From Nocardiopsaceae bacterium (GTDB lineage: Bacteria > Actinomycetota > Actinomycetes > Streptosporangiales > Streptosporangiaceae), in the NCBI GenBank assembly GCA_017354375.1, contig JAFMRC010000013.1:1-35967 (forward strand): a stretch of 35,967 nucleotides of DNA, written 5' to 3'. Under the pieces are notes generated by a model, which worked only from the letters and a program-made list of their open reading frames with translations, ran no database searches and had not been told where the DNA came from. Shown here piece by piece: positions 1-7,005 of the stretch. The number at the start of each line of letters is the position of its first letter. Positions within the stretch are counted from its first letter, which is position 1. The position numbers were made by a program, and so were the translations under genes.

Positions 1-160
1 AACCCATCCTGGCACGGAAGTCACGCACCAAACCGGACAAGCGCAAATAAATAAACGACGAGTCCCCGCGCTCACATATCCTCCACGCGGAGCCCTTCCA
101 GCCCAGCGCGCCCCGCACAGCGCGCCCCCGCGACCCGGATATACCACCACAGAACCTGAC

Positions 161-481
161 ATGAGCCCCGCCCCCGAAACCTGCATACCCCCAGCATCTA
201 CACCCCCCGCCGAGGCGATCGACCGGCTGCTCGACGAGGGGCCATCCCTCGGGAGGCCGCTGGCCGACCGGATCGCCGGGTCCCGGCTGCATAACCTGAA
301 GGAGCTGAGGCCGGGGTCGAGTGGCGCGAGCGAGGTGCGGATCTTGTTCATCTTCGACCCGGTCCGCAATGCGGTGCTGCTCGTCGCGGGCGACAAGTCC
401 GGGCGGTGGAAGGAATAGTACGCCGAGGCCATCCCGGCGGCGGAAGCGCTGTACGAGGCATACCTGGAGGGACAGCGATGA
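161..481 (+). pseudogene. RelE/HigB-like (Gp49 family) toxin, broken
   Basis: The frame reads a clear core of the phage-derived Gp49-like/HigB toxin family: GPSLGRPLADRIAGSRLHN, then KELRPGSSG, RILFIFDP and LLVAGDKSGRWKE. It is broken in two ways. First, TAG at 416-418 interrupts the frame exactly where the family has the W of a 'W-K-x-W-Y' block; beyond it the same frame continues YAEAIPAAEALYEAYLEGQR to a TGA at 479-481. Second, the first ~18 residues are proline-rich and unrelated, so the N-terminal strand and helix of the fold are missing. Restoring the amber codon to TGG would give a 106-codon frame whose TGA overlaps the antitoxin ATG (ATGA), the usual toxin-antitoxin coupling. I infer that the toxin is inactive. 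Positions 1-160 hold no gene that I can recognise. Confidence 0.75.
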
Positions 482-804
482 GCGAGGAGCCTGAGTTCTT
501 CTCCTACACCCGCGAGGAGTTCCTGGACGAGTTCGTCCACCCCGACGACCGCCCCGCCCTGGAGGAGGCACACCACAAGCGGGTCCTGGCGATCCGCGCC
601 GAGTACCTGACCGAGATGCGCAGGCGAGCCGACCTCACCCAGGCCGAGGTCGCCGAGGCCATGGGCGTGTCCCAGCAGCGCGTCTCCGCCATCGAGAACG
701 GCTCCGTCGCCGAGCTGTCCACCCTGGCCGACTACATCCGCTCCCTCGGCGGCGAGCTCAAGGTCATCGCCGACTTCGGCGACACCTGGCAGCGCGTCGC
801 CTGA
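478..804 (+). CDS. XRE-family HTH antitoxin (HigA-like)
   Basis: A 108-residue protein. The C-terminal half is a Cro/C1-type helix-turn-helix: LTQAEVAEAMGVSQQRVSAI is the two-helix DNA-binding unit (about residues 51-70), followed by ENG and then ELSTLADYIRSLGGELKV, the usual end of actinobacterial HigA-like antitoxins. The N-terminal ~40 residues are acidic and would be the toxin-neutralising part. The ATG at 478 overlaps the TGA of the toxin frame as ATGA, so this start is preferred over an in-frame ATG at 406, which lies inside the toxin gene. In family terms it would bind its own operator and the toxin. Because the upstream toxin is broken, it is now an orphan antitoxin or a plain transcriptional regulator. 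Confidence 0.85.
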   Translation: MSEEPEFFSYTREEFLDEFVHPDDRPALEEAHHKRVLAIRAEYLTEMRRRADLTQAEVAEAMGVSQQRVSAIENGSVAELSTLADYIRSLGGELKVIADFGDTWQRVA

Positions 805-825
805 CCGGCGCGCAGACCTGAAGAC

Positions 826-978
826 ATGGCCCGACGAGCGGGGAAGTTAAGGTCATCCGGCGCGCTGCTGGATGCGGTCGCCCGGATCCGGCCGGAGATA
901 ACCGCCTTCTTCGGCTGCCTGTACTATGCCGCGCTCCGCCCGGAGGAAGCCGTCGTGCTGGCCAGGCCAAAGACATGA
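826..978 (+). pseudogene. Tyrosine recombinase (phage integrase) fragment
   Basis: Fifty codons from ATG 826 to TGA 976-978. Residues 12-43 match the stretch of actinomycete integrases around the first catalytic arginine: LLDAVARIRPEITAFFGCLY, then YAALRPEEAVVL, where 'LRPEEA' carries the catalytic Arg. Everything after this, including the HxxR box and the tyrosine nucleophile, is missing, and most of the N-terminal core-binding domain is absent as well. It starts 22 bases after the antitoxin stop and lies about 140 bases from tRNA-Tyr, a typical integration target. I read it as the leftover of an integrative element. From 979 to 1113 I see nothing codable. Confidence 0.6.
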
Positions 979-1113
979 TCGGCGACGAATGAAACTTCAC
1001 CACGTATTCGCCGCCACCAGCCGTAGAGAGCTGGTCATCACCGGGCACAGCCGGGCATCCAAGCGAAGACCCCTCGACCACATACAAGCTGGTCAAGGGA
1101 CCGTTTGGGCTGG

Positions 1114-1198
1114 TGGTGGCAGGTCCAGGGTTCGAACCTGGGTAGGCGAAGCCGACGGTTTTACAGACCGCTCCCTTTGGCCACTCGGGCAACCTGCC
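1114..1198 (-). tRNA. tRNA-Tyr (anticodon GTA)
   Basis: On the minus strand the 5' end (ggcaggt, 1198-1192) pairs with acctgcc (1124-1118). The anticodon loop is CTGTAAA with anticodon GTA. There is a long variable arm (cggcttcgcc), as expected for a class II tRNA, and a perfect T arm CCAGG-TTCGAAC-CCTGG. Discriminator A and an encoded CCA follow (1117-1114). The total is 85 nt. The plus-strand copy of the T arm (1125-1141) has been the source of spurious short reading frames. Confidence 0.95.
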
Positions 1199-1340
1199 AA
1201 GTCGCTGCCGTGAAGGGCAGCAGAGAGAAGAATAGCGGACATCGCGACCAGTTGCGACGCGGACGGGCCAGCAAGTCCGCTCGCCCCGTGCGAGGTGCCT
1301 TACGGGCGCGGGCGCCCTCCGGCGCCTTACGCCACATCCG

Positions 1341-1378
1341 GTGCGACGGAAGGCACCATACCCGTCTAGTCTTGGCCC
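1341..1378 (+). promoter_or_regulatory. Candidate leaderless promoter of yajQ
   Basis: TAGTCT at 1367-1372 fits the actinobacterial -10 pattern TANNNT and ends six bases before the ATG of yajQ at 1379. That geometry puts the transcription start on or next to the start codon, and no Shine-Dalgarno sequence lies between. The -35 is weak; GACGGA at 1345-1350 is 16 bases upstream. Confidence 0.4.
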
Positions 1379-1873
1379 ATGCCTGCCGAGTCCAGTTTTG
1401 ACATTGTGAGCAAGATCGACCGCCAGGAGGCGGACAACGCGCTTAACCAGGCGGCCAAGGAGATCGGGAACCGGTTTGACTTCCGCGGCACCGGCGCGTC
1501 CATCGCATGGTCGGGCGAGAGCGGCGTGGAGATCCGCGCCAACAGCGAGGAGCGCGCGAAAGCCGTCCTGGACGTCTTCAAGGAGAGGCTCGTCAAGCGC
1601 GGCGTCTCTCTCAAGCACCTAGACGTGCCCGACCCCAAGCCGTCGGGCAAGGAATACCGAATCCCCGTCGCGCTGAAAGAGGGCATTTCCCAGGAGAACG
1701 CGAAGAAGGTCTCAAAGATCATTCGCGACGAGGGGCCAAAGGGCGTCAGGGCGCAAGTCCAGGGTGAGGAACTCCGGGTGTCGTCCAAGAAGAAGGACGA
1801 CCTGCAGGCCGTGATCAGCCTGCTGAAGTCGAAGGACTTCGACTTCGCGCTGCAGTTCACCAACTACAGGTGA
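1379..1873 (+). CDS. yajQ: YajQ-family nucleotide-binding protein
   Basis: A 164-residue cytosolic protein of the UPF0234/YajQ family, full length for the family (~163). It begins with the family signature [20 protein letters not shown], has the central [10 protein letters not shown] strand and [20 protein letters not shown] near the C-terminus, and ends with LQFTNYR, as most family members do. It folds as two RNP-like domains. Family members have been reported to bind nucleotides, including cyclic di-GMP in some proteobacteria; whether this one binds c-di-GMP cannot be read from the sequence. The start is the ATG just after a TANNNT box, probably leaderless. It stands alone between tRNA-Tyr (opposite strand) and the lipoprotein gene (opposite strand, convergent). 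Confidence 0.93.
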   Translation: MPAESSFDIVSKIDRQEADNALNQAAKEIGNRFDFRGTGASIAWSGESGVEIRANSEERAKAVLDVFKERLVKRGVSLKHLDVPDPKPSGKEYRIPVALKEGISQENAKKVSKIIRDEGPKGVRAQVQGEELRVSSKKKDDLQAVISLLKSKDFDFALQFTNYR

Positions 1874-1932
1874 CGGGCCCGGGCACCCAGCCCCAACTCT
1901 GGACACCCAGCCCTGACACCCGATCTACTGCG

Positions 1933-2100
1933 TTAGTAGCCGTTCGGCTCCTTCTTGCTGTGCGAGTGGCTGTTGTTGTTCGAGCCCGAATGGCTCGGTC
2001 CGCACCCGGTCGCGGCCAGCGCCGCGGCGGCCAGCGCGACGACGGCGAGAGCCTTCCGGGACCAGGCCGCCGCCGACCGGGAGTGGATGGTGGAACGCAT
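1933..2100 (-). CDS. Short secreted lipoprotein, 55 residues
   Basis: A small gene of unknown function. Reading down from ATG 2100-2098 to TAA 1935-1933 gives a signal peptide with a basic n-region (R2, H6, R8, R15, K16), a hydrophobic stretch ALAVVALAAAALAA (about residues 17-30) and a lipobox AATG-C with the lipidated cysteine at residue 32. The mature part is only about 24 residues and polar: Ser/Asn/His-rich (SGSNNNSHSHS), then KKEPNGY. A strong Shine-Dalgarno AAAGGAG lies seven bases before the ATG, which decides the start. It converges with yajQ and lies downstream of the MFS-arylsulfotransferase gene on the same strand, 102 bases away. The rest of 1874-2202 shows no other gene. The His/Ser-rich tail could bind metal, but that is a guess. 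Confidence 0.65.
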   Translation of the reverse strand: MRSTIHSRSAAAWSRKALAVVALAAAALAATGCGPSHSGSNNNSHSHSKKEPNGY

Positions 2101-2202
2101 TGTCGTGCTCCTTTCTGGGGATCAGCTCTGCTGGGGTCACAGCCAGGCTAGGGTGCCGCAGGCAGGCTCACCCGCGGCGCCCTAGCCGGTCGCGTGACGA
2201 GG

Positions 2203-5178
2203 CTACGTGGCCGGGAAGACCTTCGAGGTCCCGATCACGTGCCCCTTCGCGTCCAGCGCCTGCAGCCGGAAGTCCTGGTAGCTCTTCCCCACCGGAATGG
2301 CCGTCTCGAAGCCTGACTTAGCCGTGGTCTTCACCGCGGCGAGATGGCTCGCGTCCGGCCCGGCCAGGACCCGCCAGGAGGCGACCTGGGTGGCGCCGTT
2401 CCAGCTCGCGTACACAGTAGCCGAACTCCCGTGCCGCCGGGCCGCCCCGCTGGGCGGGGTCAGCGGCAGCCCGGTCCAGTGACTGATCTGGATCGCCCGG
2501 TAGCTCTGATTCGACCCCGGGAGGATGCCGTCCATGAGCAGCTTGCCCGACTTGCTGTACTCCGAGAAGTACGGCGTGGAGCCCCAGCCGACGAACTCGT
2601 TGCCGTTCGGCAGGTGCTCGTCGCTGCCCATGTAGGCGGCTTCGACACCGTCGTGCTTGACCTGGCTTTCCAGGGAAGCGGTGCCGCTGGCCCGGTTGAG
2701 GTGCAGGGTCAATCCCCGGGAGGTCCCGTTCGGGGGAAGGAACGTGTCCGAGCCGACGATCTGGCAGCATGCGTCGTCGAACATGCTGATCCGGTTACCG
2801 GGCAGCATCGACACGTCATGCTGCCACTCGAACGACGCTCCCTTCCCGAACTTGAACGTGGAGTGCTTGCCGCCGAGGGTCCACTGGATCGCGCCGGTCT
2901 TGGTGTTGATCAGGTAGGCGGCCCAGGTGTTGCGCATCGACACGAGGAGGGTGTTCGGGCCGACCACGTCGATGGAGTTGACGTGGTAGACGTCCCACGG
3001 GAAGCCGTTGGACGGCGGGTTCGCGTAGGAGTCGGTGACCGGGATGTGCTTGAGCGCGTCCCATGTATGCAGCAGCTTGCCGCTGCGTAGGTCGTACTCC
3101 TGCACCGCCGAGTCGGTGATCGCGCCGTCTACCGAGCCGCCGTAGCGGGCCAGGTTCATCGGCATGTCCTTGTTCGCGGTCACCCACGCGTCGTGACCCT
3201 TGATCACCAGCGTGTGCATCGTCGGGATCCAGCCGTCGGCGCCCTTCAGGGTCGCGATCGTCTGGTAGTGCTGGTTGACGATGACGAACTCACCGCTGTT
3301 GGTCGCGCCGGTCCTGGTGACGACCCCCTGCCACCAGGACAGGGCGGGCTTCCCCTCATAGGTCTGCTCGGCCAGGTCCGAGGCGACGACGTTCTTCGGG
3401 ACCGGCCGGAACCAGACCGGCTGCATGTCGTTGCCGATCATCAGCGGGCCGCTCTGCCCGACGATCGGCGGCTTGCCCAGGTCATAGAAGTTCGACAGCA
3501 GGATGTCGCCGGGCGCCAGTTCCGACTTGCTGCCCTTCATGTCCGCGTGGATCTTGGGCGGGTGCAGCCCGGGCGCCGAGACGAAGCTGTAGGCGCCCTT
3601 GGTGGTGAAGGCGCCGATCGGGGCGCCGGAGCCACCGGCGAAGCCGAAGTCGATGCCGACGAAGGCCGCGATCACTACCAGCACCGCGGCCGGCAGCCGG
3701 AGCCGGACCCAGGCCGACTTGCCCGGCCCGGCCCCCGGTGGCAGCAGCGTGAACGTGCCCACGGCGGCCAGCAGGGCGAGGCCCGCGGCGATGAGGAACG
3801 AGACCCGGAACCCCTGGGTCAGCGCCACGGGAGTCGGCACGTTCCGCCCGATCTGGCGGCTGCTGTACCAGGTGGCGACCGAGGCGAGCACCGCGAGGCC
3901 AAGCGCGCCGCCTACCTGCCGGGAGGTGTTCACCAGGCCGGAGGCGAGGCCTGCCTGCTGGTGCCCGGCAAGCTGGGTGGCGGCGATCGTGGACGGCACG
4001 ACCGAAAGGCCGATGCCGGCCGTGACGAGCAGGCCGGGCAGGATCACGAACCCGACCGCGCTTCCGCTGGGGCCGATCCTGGCCAGCAGCAGCAGCCCCG
4101 CGCCCAGCATGACCAGGCCTCCGCCGAGTACCGGCCGGACCCCGAACTTGCCGACGAGCCGGCCGGCCTGCGAGGCCGAGAGCATGAGCACCAGCGCCAT
4201 CGGGAAGAACGCCAGCCCGGCGTTCAGCGGAGTGAGGCCCAGCACCTGCTGCATGTACAGCGAGCTGATGTACCACATCCCGAACAGCGAGGCGCTGAAC
4301 ACCAGCACGACCAGGTTGGCGGAGCGGAACGCGCCGGTGACCTCCTTCAGCGGCACCAGCGGATCCTTCGCTCGCGCCTCCACCACCGGGAACAAGCCGG
4401 TCAGGACGATGCCGCCGATGATCGGGCCGAAGGCCAGCGCGGTGGTCAGGCCATAGGTGCTGGCGTTCACGATCCCGTACGCGGTCAGCATCAGCCCGGC
4501 GGTCAGCACCAGCGCGCCGAGGAGGTCGAACCGCGCGCCGACCTTGGTCGGGCGGTCGGCGATCACCAGGATGGCGATGACGGCGGCGACGATCCCGATC
4601 GGCGGGTTGATCAGCAGCACCCAGCGCCAGCCGATCTCATAGGTGATGATCCCGCCGAACAGCGCGCCGGCCGCGCCGCCGACGCCGTTCATCGCGCCCC
4701 ACAACCCGATCGCCCGGTGACGGGCGGGTCCTGGCGGGAACGACGAGGTGATGGCCGCGAGCGATCCGGCCGCCATCAGGGCCCCGCTCAGGCCCTGGAC
4801 CGCGCGCGCGATCACCAGCATTCCCTGGCTTGCCGACATGCCGCCAGCCAGGGAGGCGATCGCGAACAGGACGAGGCCCGCCGCCAGCGTGCGCCGCTGG
4901 CCGAGCTGGTCGGCCGCGCGCCCGCCCAGCATCAGGAAGCCGGCGAACACGATCGCGTAGGCGATGACCACCCACTGCAGGTTGGCCGACGAGAACCCGA
5001 GGCTGCCCTGGATCGAGGGCAGGGCCACGTTGACGATGGTCAGGTCGAGGATGACCATGAACTGCGCGACGCAGCACACGGCCAGCAGCCACCTCTGGCG
5101 TGCGTCACGGGTTCCCTCGGCTGGGCCCTGCTCACGGTCTTCGGTCCGGCGCCTGATCGCGCCGCCAAGAAAATTCAT
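2203..5178 (-). CDS. MFS (DHA2) exporter fused to arylsulfotransferase
   Basis: A 991-residue two-part protein. Residues ~28-480 form a 14-helix DHA2-type MFS drug/H+ antiporter: LDLTIVNVALP (44-54, motif D) and GGRAADQLGQRR (85-96, motif A). The antiporter motif C region reads GGAAGALFGG, with the usual proline replaced by alanine. A 15th hydrophobic helix follows (~495-514). Residues ~520-930 match the actinobacterial arylsulfotransferase (ASST) beta-propeller family: GAFTTKGAYSFVSAPGLHPP, PVWFRPVP, YHVNSI, SMRNTWAAYL, LGGKHS, WQHDV and FDDACC. A short beta-rich tail (~940-991) resembles an Fn3 module. With 14 helices both MFS ends lie inside, so helix 15 would place the ASST domain outside the membrane. 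ASST enzymes move sulfate between phenolic compounds without PAPS; substrates here are unknown. A sulfotransferase gene lies upstream. SD is weak (GGAAG, 12 bases). Confidence 0.88.
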   Translation of the reverse strand: MNFLGGAIRRRTEDREQGPAEGTRDARQRWLLAVCCVAQFMVILDLTIVNVALPSIQGSLGFSSANLQWVVIAYAIVFAGFLMLGGRAADQLGQRRTLAAGLVLFAIASLAGGMSASQGMLVIARAVQGLSGALMAAGSLAAITSSFPPGPARHRAIGLWGAMNGVGGAAGALFGGIITYEIGWRWVLLINPPIGIVAAVIAILVIADRPTKVGARFDLLGALVLTAGLMLTAYGIVNASTYGLTTALAFGPIIGGIVLTGLFPVVEARAKDPLVPLKEVTGAFRSANLVVLVFSASLFGMWYISSLYMQQVLGLTPLNAGLAFFPMALVLMLSASQAGRLVGKFGVRPVLGGGLVMLGAGLLLLARIGPSGSAVGFVILPGLLVTAGIGLSVVPSTIAATQLAGHQQAGLASGLVNTSRQVGGALGLAVLASVATWYSSRQIGRNVPTPVALTQGFRVSFLIAAGLALLAAVGTFTLLPPGAGPGKSAWVRLRLPAAVLVVIAAFVGIDFGFAGGSGAPIGAFTTKGAYSFVSAPGLHPPKIHADMKGSKSELAPGDILLSNFYDLGKPPIVGQSGPLMIGNDMQPVWFRPVPKNVVASDLAEQTYEGKPALSWWQGVVTRTGATNSGEFVIVNQHYQTIATLKGADGWIPTMHTLVIKGHDAWVTANKDMPMNLARYGGSVDGAITDSAVQEYDLRSGKLLHTWDALKHIPVTDSYANPPSNGFPWDVYHVNSIDVVGPNTLLVSMRNTWAAYLINTKTGAIQWTLGGKHSTFKFGKGASFEWQHDVSMLPGNRISMFDDACCQIVGSDTFLPPNGTSRGLTLHLNRASGTASLESQVKHDGVEAAYMGSDEHLPNGNEFVGWGSTPYFSEYSKSGKLLMDGILPGSNQSYRAIQISHWTGLPLTPPSGAARRHGSSATVYASWNGATQVASWRVLAGPDASHLAAVKTTAKSGFETAIPVGKSYQDFRLQALDAKGHVIGTSKVFPAT

Positions 5179-5241
5179 CGTAAATGGCTACTTCCGGCGT
5201 GGCTCAGCTAGTGGCTCAGCTAGAGGTTTGGCTCAGCTAAC

Positions 5242-5276
5242 AGTCACTGGCTCAGCCAGAGGCTCAGCCAGTGACT
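5242..5276. repeat. 11-bp perfect inverted repeat between two genes
   Basis: AGTCACTGGCT (5242-5252) and AGCCAGTGACT (5266-5276) are perfect 11-base inverted arms around a 13-base centre. The region 5199-5290 also carries five to six degenerate copies of GGCTCAGC(T/C)AG. It fills the 111-base gap between the sulfotransferase stop and the start of the MFS-arylsulfotransferase gene. No T-run follows on the transcribed (minus) strand, so it is not a classic intrinsic terminator. It could be an RNA hairpin or an operator. Confidence 0.6.
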
Positions 5277-5289
5277 CGAATCCAGGGAC

Positions 5290-5997
5290 TCAGCTAGCAG
5301 CGGGCGTTTCCCGGCGCTGCTCCTGCCAGCTGACCAGGGTCGCGATGGCGGCGTCGTTCAGCAGGTCGGCGAACATCGCCGAGTCGTTCACGTGCGGCAC
5401 CGGCTCCGATGGCACCGGGGTCTGCAGGAACTCGCACAGCGGCCCCCAGCCGTCGGCCGGCGACCACACTAGCAGCCGCTCCGGCGGGACGGTCCGGCGG
5501 ACCTCGTCGTTGTAGTGCTCCATACCCGCGATCAGCGAGCTCTCGTCGTGGTAGCTGGACGGGCCGAGCAGGCCGCTCTTCTCCCACATCGCGGTCAGCA
5601 GGTTGCAGTAGAGAGCCCAGTCCGGGTCGAGCCGGCCCCGGGCCGAGGACAGGTCGTGCATCAGGTTGTCGCCGTAGAGCGTGGCCCAGATCGTGTCGCG
5701 CATGCTGCGCGCCCAGGACTCGCCGCTACGCACGCTGAGCAGGACCTTGGCGTCCGGGTAGACGTCCATCAGCTCCCGGTAGAAGTAGGCCCCTGGCCAG
5801 TCGACTATCGACTGGTGGCCGTCGAGGAGCCGGTCCCAGTCGGCGTTTCCCTCGAAGGCATCGGACCACAGCCGTATCGTGCTGAGGTCGGCGAAGATGT
5901 TGGCCATGTGGTAACAGGGCCCGACTCCGAGCATCTCCAGCGCTATCTTCTGCGTGAGCGTGGCCGTGCGGGGCAGGCCTGCTCCGATGAGCCTCAT
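5290..5997 (-). CDS. Sulfotransferase family protein (PAPS-type)
   Basis: A 235-residue cytosolic protein of the bacterial sulfotransferase family related to PF17784. The N-terminus IGAGLPRTATLTQKIALEML is the 5'-phosphosulfate-binding loop (usual form G-x-x-R-T-G-T-x-S-L; here R-T-A-T-L-T). It is followed by GPCYHM, DWPGAYFYREL and YPDAKVLLSVRSGESWARSM, the last matching the 3'-phosphate-binding 'LxxRxPxxWxxS' segment. Family members transfer sulfuryl groups from PAPS to hydroxyls; the acceptor here is unknown. The start is supported by a good Shine-Dalgarno (GGGAAGGGGAG) four bases before the ATG. It lies upstream of the MFS-arylsulfotransferase gene on the same strand, so the two could form a sulfation/export unit, although a repeat-rich 111-base gap separates them. 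Confidence 0.85.
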   Translation of the reverse strand: MRLIGAGLPRTATLTQKIALEMLGVGPCYHMANIFADLSTIRLWSDAFEGNADWDRLLDGHQSIVDWPGAYFYRELMDVYPDAKVLLSVRSGESWARSMRDTIWATLYGDNLMHDLSSARGRLDPDWALYCNLLTAMWEKSGLLGPSSYHDESSLIAGMEHYNDEVRRTVPPERLLVWSPADGWGPLCEFLQTPVPSEPVPHVNDSAMFADLLNDAAIATLVSWQEQRRETPAAS

Positions 5998-6023
5998 CCG
6001 GCTCCCCTTCCCGTTGCTTCTTG

Positions 6024-6139
6024 ATACTTCGCTAGCATGGGCTAAAGTATGCTCTGCCCGGAGCCTTGTCCCGCCGGGATTCCGCAGGATTGATGCAGAT
6101 TGTTACAGTGGCCTCTTAACATTTGTTACGGCAGTGGCC
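6024..6139. promoter_or_regulatory. Candidate regulatory region of the sulfotransferase gene
   Basis: Two signals lie upstream of the sulfotransferase start (5997, minus). An inverted repeat ATACTT (6024-6029)/AAGTAT (6045-6050) has an inner pair TAGC/GCTA. Farther upstream is a direct repeat, TTGTTAC-AG-TGGCC (6100-6113) and TTGTTAC-GGCAG-TGGCC (6123-6139). The first could be a repressor operator and the second a pair of activator sites. No regulator gene lies nearby. The call rests only on symmetry and position. Confidence 0.3.
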
Positions 6140-6228
6140 CCTTTACGTACCCTGTCGCGCACTGACAGTAACAGGTCGCCCCGACGGAGCCCGATAGAAA
6201 ACGGAAACAAGCCTCCCTCGGCCCTCCC

Positions 6229-7005
6229 TCAGCGCCGGGCCTGGCCGGCCAGGGATTCCAGCCGCCGGACGCGCTCGCCCGTCGGCGGGTGGGTGGGGAA
6301 CAGCCGCCCGAAGCCCTCGATCGAGAACGGATGGGCGATCATCAGGTGGCCGGCCGCGCCCACCAGGCCGCGGGCTGGCAGCGGCAGGTCCGTGGCCGAC
6401 TCCGAGATCTTCCGCAGCGCGCTCGCCAGGGCCATCGGGTCGCCGGCCAGCAGCGCGCCGTCGAAGTCCGCCCTGAATTCACGCCCTGAGGGCGTGATCA
6501 CCGCCACCAGCAGCGCCACCGCCGGCACCGGCAAGAACGAGACCAGCGCCGCCAGCCCCGCCGACCACGACGACACCAGCGTGTCCCGCCGGGACACGTG
6601 CGCCAGCTCGTGCGCCAGCACGGCCCGCAGCTCGGCCAGCGAGAGCGAGCGCAGCAACCCCTCGGTGCAGCAGACCGCGGCGGTGCGCGAACTGCAGCAC
6701 ACGGTCAGGATGTTCGGCTGCTGGGCAGGAGCCACGAACAGCCGCGGCACCGGCAGCCGGGCATCCCGGCATAGCTCCCGGACCAGCCCGAACAGCGCCG
6801 GATTCTCCACCTCGCTCACGGGACGGGCGCGCAGGGCAGTCAGCACCATCCGTTCGGACTGAAAATAGATAAGCCATCCGAATGCGAAGAGCAGGGCGCT
6901 GGCCAGGGCAAGTCCGGCGAGCCCGAGCCACGCGAAGCCAGCGAGCAAGACCAGGCCGCACAGCACCCCGGCCAGCGCCAATGCCCGAATACCGTAGCCG
7001 CGCAC
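6229..7005 (-). CDS. htpX: HtpX-like M48 membrane metalloprotease
   Basis: A 258-residue M48-family zinc protease, slightly shorter than typical HtpX (~280-290). Two N-terminal membrane helices (about 8-48) are followed by the zinc site HELAH (132-136), a further hydrophobic segment (about 147-171) and the third zinc ligand in REFRAD (E176). The family tail FPTHPPTGERVRRLESLA closes the protein. HtpX enzymes cleave misfolded membrane proteins at the cytoplasmic face. The GTG start at 7005 has GGGAGGGG seven bases upstream. One oddity: the strand region before the active site reads TVCCSSRTAAVCC, with two Cys-Cys pairs where family members usually have a single or no cysteine. It appears monocistronic, and no stress operator is recognisable. 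Confidence 0.9.
   Translation of the reverse strand: MRGYGIRALALAGVLCGLVLLAGFAWLGLAGLALASALLFAFGWLIYFQSERMVLTALRARPVSEVENPALFGLVRELCRDARLPVPRLFVAPAQQPNILTVCCSSRTAAVCCTEGLLRSLSLAELRAVLAHELAHVSRRDTLVSSWSAGLAALVSFLPVPAVALLVAVITPSGREFRADFDGALLAGDPMALASALRKISESATDLPLPARGLVGAAGHLMIAHPFSIEGFGRLFPTHPPTGERVRRLESLAGQARR

Noticed and set aside
926-1401. Short plus-strand frames over the tRNA-Tyr region
   Set aside because: They read the antisense of the tRNA T arm, a well-known source of spurious small proteins.
3193-5211. A 672-codon plus-strand frame opposite the MFS-arylsulfotransferase gene
   Set aside because: Low-complexity Arg/Gln/Asp sequence; the minus-strand frame has convincing family motifs throughout.
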